From a bacterium (GTDB lineage Bacteria; Electryoneota; Electryoneia; Electryoneales; Electryoneaceae), in the NCBI GenBank assembly GCA_028278125.1, contig JANQEY010000313.1, positions 1-51,646 on the forward strand: a DNA stretch of 51,646 bases, given 5' to 3'. A program made the translations under genes and the position numbers. The notes beneath the pieces are model-generated. The model did no database searches. It worked only from the letters and a program-made list of their open reading frames with translations, and was not told the origin of the DNA. Each line of letters opens with the position of its first letter. Within the stretch, counting starts at the first letter, position 1. Shown here one piece after another: positions 24,517-33,245 of this stretch.

Positions 24517-26877
24517 ATGGCTGAAATTGAATCTATTGATGTTGTTCGACCAGGTAAGCTGAGTGTTCCCAAAAATTTACCGTTGTTGACTACCAACGAA
24601 CTGGTAATCTTTCCTGGAATAATTGTGCCGCTGGCTGTCAGTGATGAACAGACGGTTCAGTTGATCAATGACGTTATGCAGAGTGGCGGTCCAAGGATCA
24701 TCGGTGCGTTTCTTAACAGCAGCGAAGAGGGTACAACCAATTCTGCAGATGATTTATACAATATCGGCACGGCTGTCCTGATCCTGAGAATGCTCCGAAT
24801 GCCGGACGGTAGCATGAGAATTATCGGGCAGGGGATGGAAAGAATCCGCCTCGATGAGCTCACTCAGACTGTGCCCTACCTGCGTGGAAGAGTCCAGGTA
24901 ATTAAAGTAAAGTCGCGCAAAACGGTCAAAATGGAAGCAATGATTCGTGCATTGCAGGAAGATTTTGACCAGATGGCTGAAATTGCTCCCCAGATTCCTG
25001 ATGAATTTAAATCGGCGGTGCATAGTGTTGAAGATCCGGGAATTCTTTCCGACCTGATAGCGGCTAACCTGAATGTTGACGCTACAGCACGTCAATCTGT
25101 CCTGGAAGCGCTTAAGATCCCCGACCGGATTGCAAAAGTAAGGAAACTGCTTGCACGTGAGCTGGAAATTTTGAAAATCGGCAGCAAACTTCAGAATGAT
25201 ACGAAAGAAGAGATCGATAAAACTCAACGGGAATATTTCCTCCGGCAGCAATTAAAAACGATCCAGAAAGAGCTGGGTGAGGATGACGAAAAAAATCCGG
25301 AGGTTCTTGAGTGGCGAAAAAAGGTAGATGAAGCCGAGTTGCCTGAACGTGTCCTCGATGTTGCCGAAAAGGAATTAACACGCCTCGAAAGGATGAATCC
25401 GGCATCATCAGAGTACTCGGTTATTACTACCTACCTGGATTACCTGGTTACTCTTCCCTGGGAAACGCTAACAGACGACCACCTCGATCTGAAGGAAGCG
25501 CGTAGAGTACTTGATGAAGACCACTACGGTCTCGATGATATAAAAGAACGAATCCTGGAAGTACTAGCAGTACGTAAACTTAAACCGGATTCACAGGGCC
25601 CGATCATTTGCCTCGTTGGCCCACCGGGAGTTGGTAAAACATCACTCGGCCAGAGTATTGCCAGGTCAATGGGACGAAAATTTGTCCGCCTGGCGCTCGG
25701 TGGTGTTCGTGATGAAGCAGAAATCCGTGGACACAGGCGTACTTACGTGGGTGCCATGCCCGGCCGGATCCTCCAGCGGCTGCGCAAGGTTGGCAGCCGC
25801 AATCCCCTGTTTATGCTCGATGAAGTTGATAAACTGGTATCGGATTTCAGGGGTGATCCCTCATCTGCCCTGCTCGAGGTGCTCGATCCTGCGCAGAACA
25901 GCACTTTCTCAGACCATTATATCGACATAGAATTTGACCTGAGCGCGATATTCTTTATCACGACAGCAAATTACCTGCACGCTATTCCGCCGCCACTTAG
26001 AGATCGGATGGAGGTTATCCAGCTACCCGGTTATATCGCACGTGAAAAAGTACAGATCGCCAAGAACTACCTGGTTCCACGGCAGGTTGAAGCCAATGGA
26101 CTGAATAAGAAGCTGATAAAGTTTACCGATAAGGCTCTCGATAATATGGTGATCTACTATACACGGGAAGCGGGTGTTCGCAATCTTGAACGGACAATCG
26201 GCGCGGTTTGCAGGAAAGTTGCTTTGAAGATCGCTGAGACCGGTGAGAATGGAAGAGTAGTTATAAAACATTCAAACCTGTCCGATTATCTTGGACCGGA
26301 AAAAATCTCGCCCCACTGGAAAAACAGGAAATCAGCGGTTGGGATTACCTCCGGGCTGGCTTATACGCCATACGGTGGATCGGTACTCCAGATCGAGACA
26401 ATCCTGATGCCGGGGAAAGGGCGTATCCGTGTTACCGGGCAATTGGGTGATGTGATGCAGGAATCCGCACAGATCGCGCTTTCATGGATTAAGGCACACC
26501 ATAAACGGCTGGGTATTAAAGCGGATACATTGAACGACAACGATCTCCACCTGCACGTACCTGAAGGTGCTACACCAAAGGACGGACCATCGGCAGGGAT
26601 TACCATGTGCACAACCCTGGTATCCCGTTACAGTGGCAGAAAGGTCAGGAACGATATCGCTATGACAGGCGAGCTTACCCTCACCGGACAGGTACTTCCC
26701 ATTGGTGGATTGCGTGAAAAAGTAGTCGCGGCAAACCGAGCCAGGATCCAGCATGTGATTATCCCCTGGGATAACCGTAAAGACCTGGAAAAAGTCCCTG
26801 ATGAGGTTCGTGAAAAGATAGAATTTTATCCTGTTAAAAAGATGGATGAAGTTCTGAAAATTGCTTTAGAAAATTGA
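24517..26877 (+). CDS. lon: ATP-dependent protease Lon
   Basis: 786 residues, the usual size. Domains in order are the LON substrate-binding domain (about 20-215, LPLLTTNELVIFPGIIVPLAV), a coiled-coil linker (EIDKTQREYFLRQQLKTIQKELG), the AAA+ ATPase with Walker A GPPGVGKTS near 367-375 and Walker B region NPLFMLDEVDKL, and the C-terminal protease. The protease has catalytic Ser692 in GPSAG and Lys735 in LREKVV, the same 43-residue spacing as in E. coli Lon. It degrades misfolded and regulatory proteins in the cytoplasm. It follows hsp20 by 9 bp. A separate LON-domain protein with no ATPase is encoded at 39453-40097. Confidence 0.98.
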   Translation: MAEIESIDVVRPGKLSVPKNLPLLTTNELVIFPGIIVPLAVSDEQTVQLINDVMQSGGPRIIGAFLNSSEEGTTNSADDLYNIGTAVLILRMLRMPDGSMRIIGQGMERIRLDELTQTVPYLRGRVQVIKVKSRKTVKMEAMIRALQEDFDQMAEIAPQIPDEFKSAVHSVEDPGILSDLIAANLNVDATARQSVLEALKIPDRIAKVRKLLARELEILKIGSKLQNDTKEEIDKTQREYFLRQQLKTIQKELGEDDEKNPEVLEWRKKVDEAELPERVLDVAEKELTRLERMNPASSEYSVITTYLDYLVTLPWETLTDDHLDLKEARRVLDEDHYGLDDIKERILEVLAVRKLKPDSQGPIICLVGPPGVGKTSLGQSIARSMGRKFVRLALGGVRDEAEIRGHRRTYVGAMPGRILQRLRKVGSRNPLFMLDEVDKLVSDFRGDPSSALLEVLDPAQNSTFSDHYIDIEFDLSAIFFITTANYLHAIPPPLRDRMEVIQLPGYIAREKVQIAKNYLVPRQVEANGLNKKLIKFTDKALDNMVIYYTREAGVRNLERTIGAVCRKVALKIAETGENGRVVIKHSNLSDYLGPEKISPHWKNRKSAVGITSGLAYTPYGGSVLQIETILMPGKGRIRVTGQLGDVMQESAQIALSWIKAHHKRLGIKADTLNDNDLHLHVPEGATPKDGPSAGITMCTTLVSRYSGRKVRNDIAMTGELTLTGQVLPIGGLREKVVAANRARIQHVIIPWDNRKDLEKVPDEVREKIEFYPVKKMDEVLKIALEN

Positions 26878-26919
26878 TTTTTAGATATTAAGATAAAATA
26901 AATATTACCTTAATGGGTG

Positions 26920-26950
26920 ACCCTGTTGGCTTTGACAACAGGGTTTATTA
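26920..26950 (+). terminator. Probable terminator of lon
   Basis: ACCCTGTTG (26920-26928) and CAACAGGGT (26936-26944) form a perfect 9-bp stem with a 7-base loop, followed by TTATTAATT. The T-run is weak. The arm sequence recurs near 37368-37390. Confidence 0.65.
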
Positions 26951-27030
26951 ATTGGCACGAGAAAAATTTTTGTATACCCTTGTTAGCTTGTTATACATGG
27001 TTTAATTGTTTTAATGAAAGAATCCTTTAG

Positions 27031-27066
27031 AGACACTGGATCCCCGATCAAGTCGGGGACGACACC
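27031..27066. repeat. 36-bp dispersed palindromic repeat, copy A
   Basis: The repeat has a 7-bp hairpin (TCCCCGA / TCGGGGA, loop TCAAG, 27041-27059) inside a conserved 36-bp frame. It matches copy B at 37251-37286 in 32 of 36 positions, and two of the four differences preserve a base pair. Confidence 0.75.
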
Positions 27067-27180
27067 GTAGGTTCCCCAGCCTGACTTTTTAACTGTTGTG
27101 ACGATGGGTGTCCATGTCAGCTTGATGACAGGATTTATTTTTAGAAAATGTCCTGGAATTCGGTTATCCCGGGCTACCTC

Positions 27181-30100
27181 CTAGAAAAACGCGTTCATTT
27201 CCATCCGGGCAAGGTGTACAGGTTCCCGCCCCTGGTCAAGCCTGAGAGTATAAACCGCGCGACCTGTCAAGTGTTCTCCAATCCTTATTTCAGCGCGCAG
27301 ATTGCCCCGTCCATTGCGTCCTTTCGGACGACCGTCTGCCAGTTCATAAGCCCAATCATCCAGGTTAGATTCCACCCATAACGCTTCCATGTCAGCACTG
27401 ATACGCCCTTTGTCCCTAACTGCCCATATCAATCCCGGTTTTATTCCCACTGCGTTCACGTTTTCAGTCTCAGAGAGTTGATTATCCAGCAGACCACGCA
27501 TCTCAAGCTGGATAGTCCAGCGAGTATCCGGGCGGAATGATACCTTAGAACTGATTCTGCGGAATCGGAACCTGTCTGCATCGGAACGACGGGCAAGGCT
27601 TTTTAGCTGCCGTTTATATGATCCTGTGTTTTCCAGGTCAAATTGTTCCGAAATCCTGTTACGTGTTCTCAATTCCCAGGTGTCAAAAGCAAACCTTTCA
27701 GCGCCGGTCTGATACAGGTTGTTCAGTCGTTTTTCAGTATCATATCTAATACGTGAAGAAAACAACCTGGAGTTCCTGAAGAGATGCAGATCCTGGCGCC
27801 ATGATAAACGTCCGTTGATCGTTGAATCAGTCTGGAATGAATTAAGACGCAGCAGGTATATATCAGAACTTTTTTCCCACTTAGTCGTCTCGGAAACTTC
27901 TAGGTTTGTTACAACCGATATGTCCTCCCAACCAAAACCGTCTTGTTTGCCCGAACCTCCGGGCAACCTGTGTGGAGACCAGTCGATATCGAAGGCAGCA
28001 GCAAGATCAGTTGTGGGGAACGATTCACCGGTTGGCTCAGATCGGAGGATATAATTCCCTATTTCAGGATCATAGAAATATTCATCCCCCACACGTATAT
28101 AATCTCCTTCTCCGGCAGGAACCTGGTAGGCTATCAAAGCTGACGAATTTGTCACTGTCTGGTTTAGTCGATACCGAGCATCAAGTACCAGCGCTCCATT
28201 CAGTGGACTGTAAGTTGCCTGTGCTGATGCCAGGTCGGTAGTTACATCAGCACTATCCCCTTGAGCGAATCGTTTTTCGCGGTGACTGATTTCCACTTTG
28301 TTACGCCACGATGAACCGGGGGGACTGTAAGTCCATTCCAGGCCAAGCGCATCTTCATCGTATACGTCCTCGAAACGTTTTTCGTCTTCCTGCTTTTCAC
28401 GTTGACGCTTTTCAGCGCTGGCAAGACCACTGTGTCCCTTCCACTTTGAAAGTCCCCAGGATGCCCTCAAACGTTGATACCTGTATCCTGTGTACACGGA
28501 ATCAAGTATCGTTGAATTCCTGTCCTCCCATTCATAATCGAATCCGGGAATCCAGACACCGAGGAAACCGGAAACATTACCTCGTGAACGCAGCCAGTCG
28601 GATTCACTCACAAGATTTTTATCTTCGCTGGCAAGGTTCTCAAACAACAAGTTGCTTTTAATACGACTTGTATTAACATTAATCCCGGCATCCTGCCTGT
28701 CGCTTATAAAACGACCTCCACGGTCAAGTGAATAATACCCAGCGTTTAAGGAAAGCCATTGCGTGAGACCACTTGTCAATTGAAGCCCACGTTCAGATTC
28801 GCCAAGGTTTTCTTCAAGACTGTCCGCTCCCCAGGTTCGTTCGTATTCAACATCCTTTGAGCGGGCGAAGGGAGTAAAATCAGCCTGTTCATCACGGATA
28901 ATGACATTCGCCTCAAGTGAGGAAATTGAGCTTGAGGATGGGACTTTGAGTGTCACAGATGAGTTCTGAGCAAAACCTGTGTTGTCAGAATCGTCCAATG
29001 AAGAAAAAGTATTACGATCATAGTCGCTGACTGCCATATCTGAATTGATCTTGACCCAGTTGAAAGGTTCAGCGTTTAACGAAAATGCACCAATCCTTTT
29101 CCTTTCCGGGAGGGGAACTCTGCGAACAGGTAGGTAATCCCCATTGCCAGGACCTACCCATTCGAATGAATAATTACCATTTACCGGATCATAGATTCTC
29201 GAATAATCACCCTGTTTATATCCAACCTGGCTGAAAAGCACACTCCAGCTGCCTTGAGGATTTCCTTCTTCATCAGGTTGTACATAGATAAAAATTGAAT
29301 AGTGCAGGTTGTCTATCCAGGTCGTATCAATACGTGTGTAATCACCTTCACCAGTTCCGAGCGAATCCGCAGCCGGGACAAATGCTTCTCCGGAATCATC
29401 ATCTCCCTGTTTTGCGATCTGCCTCCGAGTTGCCGATGTCATTTCGAAACCGATGGGATTATCACCATCCTCACCTTCCTGGATAAACTCCGCGATGATG
29501 TTATATCTTTCGTTCGCTGATGTGGCTTCAAGCCTGCCTGCATACAAATTTCGAGGGAATATTTCCGCTGAGTATTCGAAATCAACTTCGATTCTGGACT
29601 CTGAGGTGATATTCAGACCGGGCATAAAGGTTATTTCACCACGGGAATAATTAATTATATAGTCGGACGATTCCCCTCTTTCGCGCTGAATCCCGTCAAC
29701 CCAGACTTTCTCACTCCCCCCTTCGATTAATATCGGATTTTCTCCATTCCGTCCGGTCAGTTTATATGGACCCTGAATTCCATCGATCCCCTGAAACCTG
29801 TTTGTGAAAAACTGTGAACGGGTTACCGCTCCGGCAGCTCTTGCGTTTACATCAAGGTTGAAATATTCAGCCTGTGCCCCTTCGAGACGTCTTTTTACTG
29901 TCCCGTATTTTCCACCCTGGAAATCAAGGTCGAAATCACCAAACCTGGCACGGGTATTCGGTGCCTGGAGATCAATATAAACTTTGTCTATTTCTTCCAG
30001 CCGTTTACTGGTTCCTTCAGGCTGGATGGGAATATTGCTGTCATCAAGGAGTGCCCGAACCTGAATGTCCTGCGAAAGGTTGCCACTTAGCTGAAGCCGT

Positions 30101-30639
30101 AGCCCTGACTCCAGGCTGACATCTCTTCCGGAACCAACTTGTATTCCTCGCATAAGGTAACCACTGCGCCTGAGGACACTCCGACTATAAAAGTTGTCTC
30201 CTTCAGAAAACTGTGCCGGTTGAAATAAGATCAGATCATCTTCAACAGAGAGAGAATCACTTTTAAGAATGTTTTGATATGAAAGGTTATACAAACTATC
30301 CGGGACTGAGACCGGTAAAAACCGGTATTCAACCAAGTATTTTTGCCTGGGTGTTATCAGCCAGCTGATAATTCCATATGTCGGTTCAAGGAAATAGTCT
30401 ATTGTTTCTGATAAAGTATCACCACTTGTATCCGAAACAACTAATGTATTGGGATCTATATATTTATCTGGCAGTTTTGTTTCCTGAAGGAGTGTATCGG
30501 GAAATATCCAGCCTGAAAAATATCCGGGTTTATCTGTTATAAGTTTATGCTCTTCAGTGGCTGATAAATAATCCGGGAAAATAAGACAGAGAGACCATAC
30601 CAGCGGTATTAAACTCGATATTTTGAATCTTGAGATCAA
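27181..30639 (-). CDS. Large outer-membrane beta-barrel-like protein of unknown function
   Basis: 1152 residues with a signal peptide (about 1-27, ending YLSATEE). The first 100 residues are a beta domain, and about 150-380 contain SGNLSQDIQVRALLDDSN, ARFGDFDLDF and a segment ending YIINYSRGEITFMPGLNITSESRIEVDFEYS. From memory, the latter pattern (a G-S-E-K-V-W-V-D-G, D-Y-I-I-N-Y, I-T-F series) recurs in uncharacterised outer-membrane proteins of FCB bacteria. The remaining 750 residues are long alternating strands rich in Arg, Trp and Tyr (for example LRASWGLSKWKGHSGLAS), as in a barrel. The protein ends in MEMNAFF with a terminal Phe, typical for BAM substrates. The start overlaps the stop of the upstream NHL gene by 4 bases. 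A translocation or receptor role is only inferred. Confidence 0.72.
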   Translation of the reverse strand: MISRFKISSLIPLVWSLCLIFPDYLSATEEHKLITDKPGYFSGWIFPDTLLQETKLPDKYIDPNTLVVSDTSGDTLSETIDYFLEPTYGIISWLITPRQKYLVEYRFLPVSVPDSLYNLSYQNILKSDSLSVEDDLILFQPAQFSEGDNFYSRSVLRRSGYLMRGIQVGSGRDVSLESGLRLQLSGNLSQDIQVRALLDDSNIPIQPEGTSKRLEEIDKVYIDLQAPNTRARFGDFDLDFQGGKYGTVKRRLEGAQAEYFNLDVNARAAGAVTRSQFFTNRFQGIDGIQGPYKLTGRNGENPILIEGGSEKVWVDGIQRERGESSDYIINYSRGEITFMPGLNITSESRIEVDFEYSAEIFPRNLYAGRLEATSANERYNIIAEFIQEGEDGDNPIGFEMTSATRRQIAKQGDDDSGEAFVPAADSLGTGEGDYTRIDTTWIDNLHYSIFIYVQPDEEGNPQGSWSVLFSQVGYKQGDYSRIYDPVNGNYSFEWVGPGNGDYLPVRRVPLPERKRIGAFSLNAEPFNWVKINSDMAVSDYDRNTFSSLDDSDNTGFAQNSSVTLKVPSSSSISSLEANVIIRDEQADFTPFARSKDVEYERTWGADSLEENLGESERGLQLTSGLTQWLSLNAGYYSLDRGGRFISDRQDAGINVNTSRIKSNLLFENLASEDKNLVSESDWLRSRGNVSGFLGVWIPGFDYEWEDRNSTILDSVYTGYRYQRLRASWGLSKWKGHSGLASAEKRQREKQEDEKRFEDVYDEDALGLEWTYSPPGSSWRNKVEISHREKRFAQGDSADVTTDLASAQATYSPLNGALVLDARYRLNQTVTNSSALIAYQVPAGEGDYIRVGDEYFYDPEIGNYILRSEPTGESFPTTDLAAAFDIDWSPHRLPGGSGKQDGFGWEDISVVTNLEVSETTKWEKSSDIYLLRLNSFQTDSTINGRLSWRQDLHLFRNSRLFSSRIRYDTEKRLNNLYQTGAERFAFDTWELRTRNRISEQFDLENTGSYKRQLKSLARRSDADRFRFRRISSKVSFRPDTRWTIQLEMRGLLDNQLSETENVNAVGIKPGLIWAVRDKGRISADMEALWVESNLDDWAYELADGRPKGRNGRGNLRAEIRIGEHLTGRAVYTLRLDQGREPVHLARMEMNAFF

Positions 30640-31535
30640 CGAGCGATCCGTTCAATTCTGTAGGTTTTCACACATTTTTCTACCACTACTGCCAAGATGT
30701 TATCCTGAACATCTATATCATTGACTGGTCCCCCAAAAAAGTTCTGATCCCATGATCCAATGGTTTCGCCACCGCCAGTTCTGACAACGATACCTTCTTC
30801 GCCACAGATCCAGATTTTTTTATCCTGGAAAGCAAGTCCTTTTATCGGGGTATCGCTAAACGGTGATTTCTGTATTCCTTTAAATGATCCATATATATCC
30901 AGCATAATTATATCATCACGATCTTCATCAACGATGGCGATTTGTCCCATCCTTCCAGACACAATTCGAACGGGTGACACGAGCTGGATATTTGTTTTTC
31001 CATAACCAACACGCTCTATCAATCTTCCATTTATATCAAGTAACAGCACTTCCTGCAGATCCCCTTCGATCAGTGCAATGTCTCCATTTGATGTTTTTGT
31101 TAAGGAAACAGGCCTTTCGAATGGAAAATCATCTTCTTCATCCAAAGTCCCACCGAATGCGCCCAGTGGCGCGAAATGCCTGTCGAACCTTATAATTCTT
31201 CCGCCTAAAGGATCACACACCCACAACTCAAACCCGACCATTACAATGTCAGATGGATCTCGAAATGAACCTTCACCAAAACCAAATCCACCGGCATGCG
31301 AAATGTATTTTAAATCTGTATCGAGGTGAATGATCCTGCTTTTACTCTCTTCCAGGATATATAAGGATCCATCAGGATCAAAGGTTATGGCTTTAATCGG
31401 ACCTACATGTCCGATTTTCAATTGCTCATCAGAGGATTTCTGAAACACAAGCTCAAGCGGGTATTCAGCTAATACTGTGGAAAATAGTCCCAGGATTAAT
31501 AATATTTGCACAGCGTGTAATAATCGCCTTTTCAC
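30636..31535 (-). CDS. Secreted NHL-type beta-propeller protein
   Basis: 299 residues. The signal peptide is residues 1-23 (MKRRLLHAVQILLILGLFSTVLAE). The rest is built of about six NHL-like blades with the pattern G-x-L-Y-I-L/V-D...I-x-x-D/F (for example AITFDPDGSLYILEESKSRIIHLD, DPSDIVMVGFELWVCDPLGGRIIRF, PVRIVSGRMGQIAIVDEDRDDIIMLD). NHL propellers usually bind proteins or peptides. The last four bases overlap the start of the 1152-residue barrel gene (ATGA), so the two are translationally coupled. A periplasmic partner docking to the barrel is the natural hypothesis. No catalytic motif was seen. Confidence 0.82.
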   Translation of the reverse strand: MKRRLLHAVQILLILGLFSTVLAEYPLELVFQKSSDEQLKIGHVGPIKAITFDPDGSLYILEESKSRIIHLDTDLKYISHAGGFGFGEGSFRDPSDIVMVGFELWVCDPLGGRIIRFDRHFAPLGAFGGTLDEEDDFPFERPVSLTKTSNGDIALIEGDLQEVLLLDINGRLIERVGYGKTNIQLVSPVRIVSGRMGQIAIVDEDRDDIIMLDIYGSFKGIQKSPFSDTPIKGLAFQDKKIWICGEEGIVVRTGGGETIGSWDQNFFGGPVNDIDVQDNILAVVVEKCVKTYRIERIAR

Positions 31536-31610
31536 GATTGCCTCATGCGTTATTTAGATTACTGCCCGGATTGATCAGACAATATATATTAAACAAATAT
31601 TTAAAAGAAA

Positions 31611-31640
31611 ACGGACTATTCTTTCTTTTGAATAGTCCGT
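31611..31640 (-). terminator. Rho-independent terminator of glgA
   Basis: ACGGACTATT / AATAGTCCGT form a perfect 10-bp stem with a 10-base loop. On the minus strand the stem is followed by TTTCTTTTAAA. It lies 57 bp past the glgA stop. There is no T-run on the plus strand. Confidence 0.85.
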
Positions 31641-31696
31641 AAAACCGATAACAATTTTTATTCTTATTCCTGAAATTTCCTGCTATTTATGCCTCA

Positions 31697-33202
31697 TTAT
31701 GATACGGGTTCAGCTACGGCAAGGTCAGAGTATATTTCAAGGAGTTTATTAACTGTAGAATCCCAGCCAAACTCTTTCATCATGCCGTTTTTCATGATCT
31801 TGGACCATGCTTTTTTATCCTGGAAAACTTTCGAAGCCCGTTGTACGGCTTTAACTAATGCTTCTTCCGAATAATCCTTAAATACAAATCCAGTGCCGGT
31901 TCCCTTGGTGGATTTATAATCTTCCACTGTATCCTTTAATCCGCCGGTTGCATGCACAATCGGAGGCGTTCCGTATCTCTGGCTGTACATCTGGTTTAAT
32001 CCACAAGGTTCATATTTCGAAGGCATCAGGAAGACGTCGGAGCCTGCTTCTATCAAATGCGCAAGTTCACGGTCAAAAGCGAATTTAATTGCGAACCTGG
32101 CAGGATTTTTCGCCTGGATTTTTTCCAGTTTCTTCTGCAATTCAGGGTGACCGCTTGTCAGTATCACAAAAGCAACGTTCTCCTCCAGAAGATCATCGAC
32201 AGCTTTTATAAAAATATCAAATCCCTTTTGAGATGCCAACCTCGATACCATTCCGATAAGCATGGTTTCATCGGAACATTCAAGATTCAGCTTTTCACAC
32301 AAAGCTTTCCTGTTATCTCGCTTAGGAGCTAAATCTTCAAGTGAATAATTCGCTTCCAGGAATTGATCCGTTTCAGGATCCCAGCGATGATCGTCAATCC
32401 CGTTAAGAATCCCGATAAAACGGTTATTCAGCTTTTTGAGGGTACCACCCAAACCACATCCAACTTCCGGGTCTGAAACAATTTCTTTGGCATATGAAGG
32501 CGAAACAGTAGTCACTATATCTGCGGTCTTAATACCAGCTTTGAGGAAGTTAAAATTACCGTTATTCCAGCCAGGGTGTGTTTCATCAAACTCATCCTTG
32601 GTGATCCCGAATTCTGCGGCCTGTTTTGCAGAAATTTCACCCTGGTAAGCCTGGTTGTGTATCGTCATCACCGTTTTAATGTTCTCAAAAAACGGATCAT
32701 CCTTGTATGCAGTTTTCAGATAATACGGCACCAGTGCACTTGGCCAGTCATTAACATGGATCAAATCAGGCTGCCAGTATAAAACTTTGAGCATTTCAAA
32801 AGCTGTGCGGGCGAAAAGTGCAAAACGAAGATGATTATCCGGCCACCCCTCACCATCTTCTGGATTTACATATACATCAGGTCTATCATAAAACGGTTTA
32901 TACTCCAGGAAATATGCCTGTACCTTGGATTCAGGAATAAATCCGGACTTCACACTGACTGTAACTATTTCATTACCTAGGGGTACTTCTATATCACGTA
33001 AGCGTATAACTTCACGGAGGTTATATTTGCGGTCGCGGATCATCTTATACTTGGGCATGAGAACACGAATATCGTGCTCTTTCTCTTTCAGATACCGCGG
33101 AAGTGAATTGGCTACATCACCAAGTCCCCCGACTTTGGCGAAAGGTGTTATCTCGCTACTCAAATAGAGAACGTTAAAAGCTGACATATAAATATCGCCC
33201 AT
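31697..33202 (-). CDS. glgA: Glycogen synthase (ADP-glucose type, GT5)
   Basis: 501 residues from ATG 33202. An in-frame ATG at 33187 (MSAFNVLYLSSE) is an equally possible start, closer to the usual family N-terminus. The enzyme adds glucose from ADP-glucose to alpha-1,4-glucan. Motifs are SSEITPFAKVGGLGDV (the K-x-G-G nucleotide-sugar loop), HNQAYQGEIS, GILNGIDDHRWDPETD, MVSRLASQKGFDIF, and the C-terminal donor site MPSKYEPCGLNQMYSQRYGTPPIVHATGGLKDTV. The length is slightly above that of E. coli GlgA (477). No glgB, glgC or glgP lies in the window. It stands alone with its own terminator. Confidence 0.96.
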   Translation of the reverse strand: MGDIYMSAFNVLYLSSEITPFAKVGGLGDVANSLPRYLKEKEHDIRVLMPKYKMIRDRKYNLREVIRLRDIEVPLGNEIVTVSVKSGFIPESKVQAYFLEYKPFYDRPDVYVNPEDGEGWPDNHLRFALFARTAFEMLKVLYWQPDLIHVNDWPSALVPYYLKTAYKDDPFFENIKTVMTIHNQAYQGEISAKQAAEFGITKDEFDETHPGWNNGNFNFLKAGIKTADIVTTVSPSYAKEIVSDPEVGCGLGGTLKKLNNRFIGILNGIDDHRWDPETDQFLEANYSLEDLAPKRDNRKALCEKLNLECSDETMLIGMVSRLASQKGFDIFIKAVDDLLEENVAFVILTSGHPELQKKLEKIQAKNPARFAIKFAFDRELAHLIEAGSDVFLMPSKYEPCGLNQMYSQRYGTPPIVHATGGLKDTVEDYKSTKGTGTGFVFKDYSEEALVKAVQRASKVFQDKKAWSKIMKNGMMKEFGWDSTVNKLLEIYSDLAVAEPVS

Positions 33203-33245
33203 TTGTAGTGTGGAACATTCGGCTAAACATACTAATATACTTCAA

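Larger units (their letters stand above)
26878..27180. other. Convergent intergenic region with repeats
   Basis: 303 bp lie between the 3' ends of lon and the barrel gene. They hold the lon terminator (26920-26950), a CCCTTGTTAGCTTG tract (26977-26990) also found at 37368, and one copy of a 36-bp palindromic repeat (27031-27066). No gene was seen. Confidence 0.6.

Noticed and set aside
27181..30639. Assignment of the large barrel as SprA, the type IX translocon
   Set aside because: SprA is about twice as long and has a distinct repeated N-terminal motif that I do not see; only general barrel features and one beta-domain pattern support a relation.
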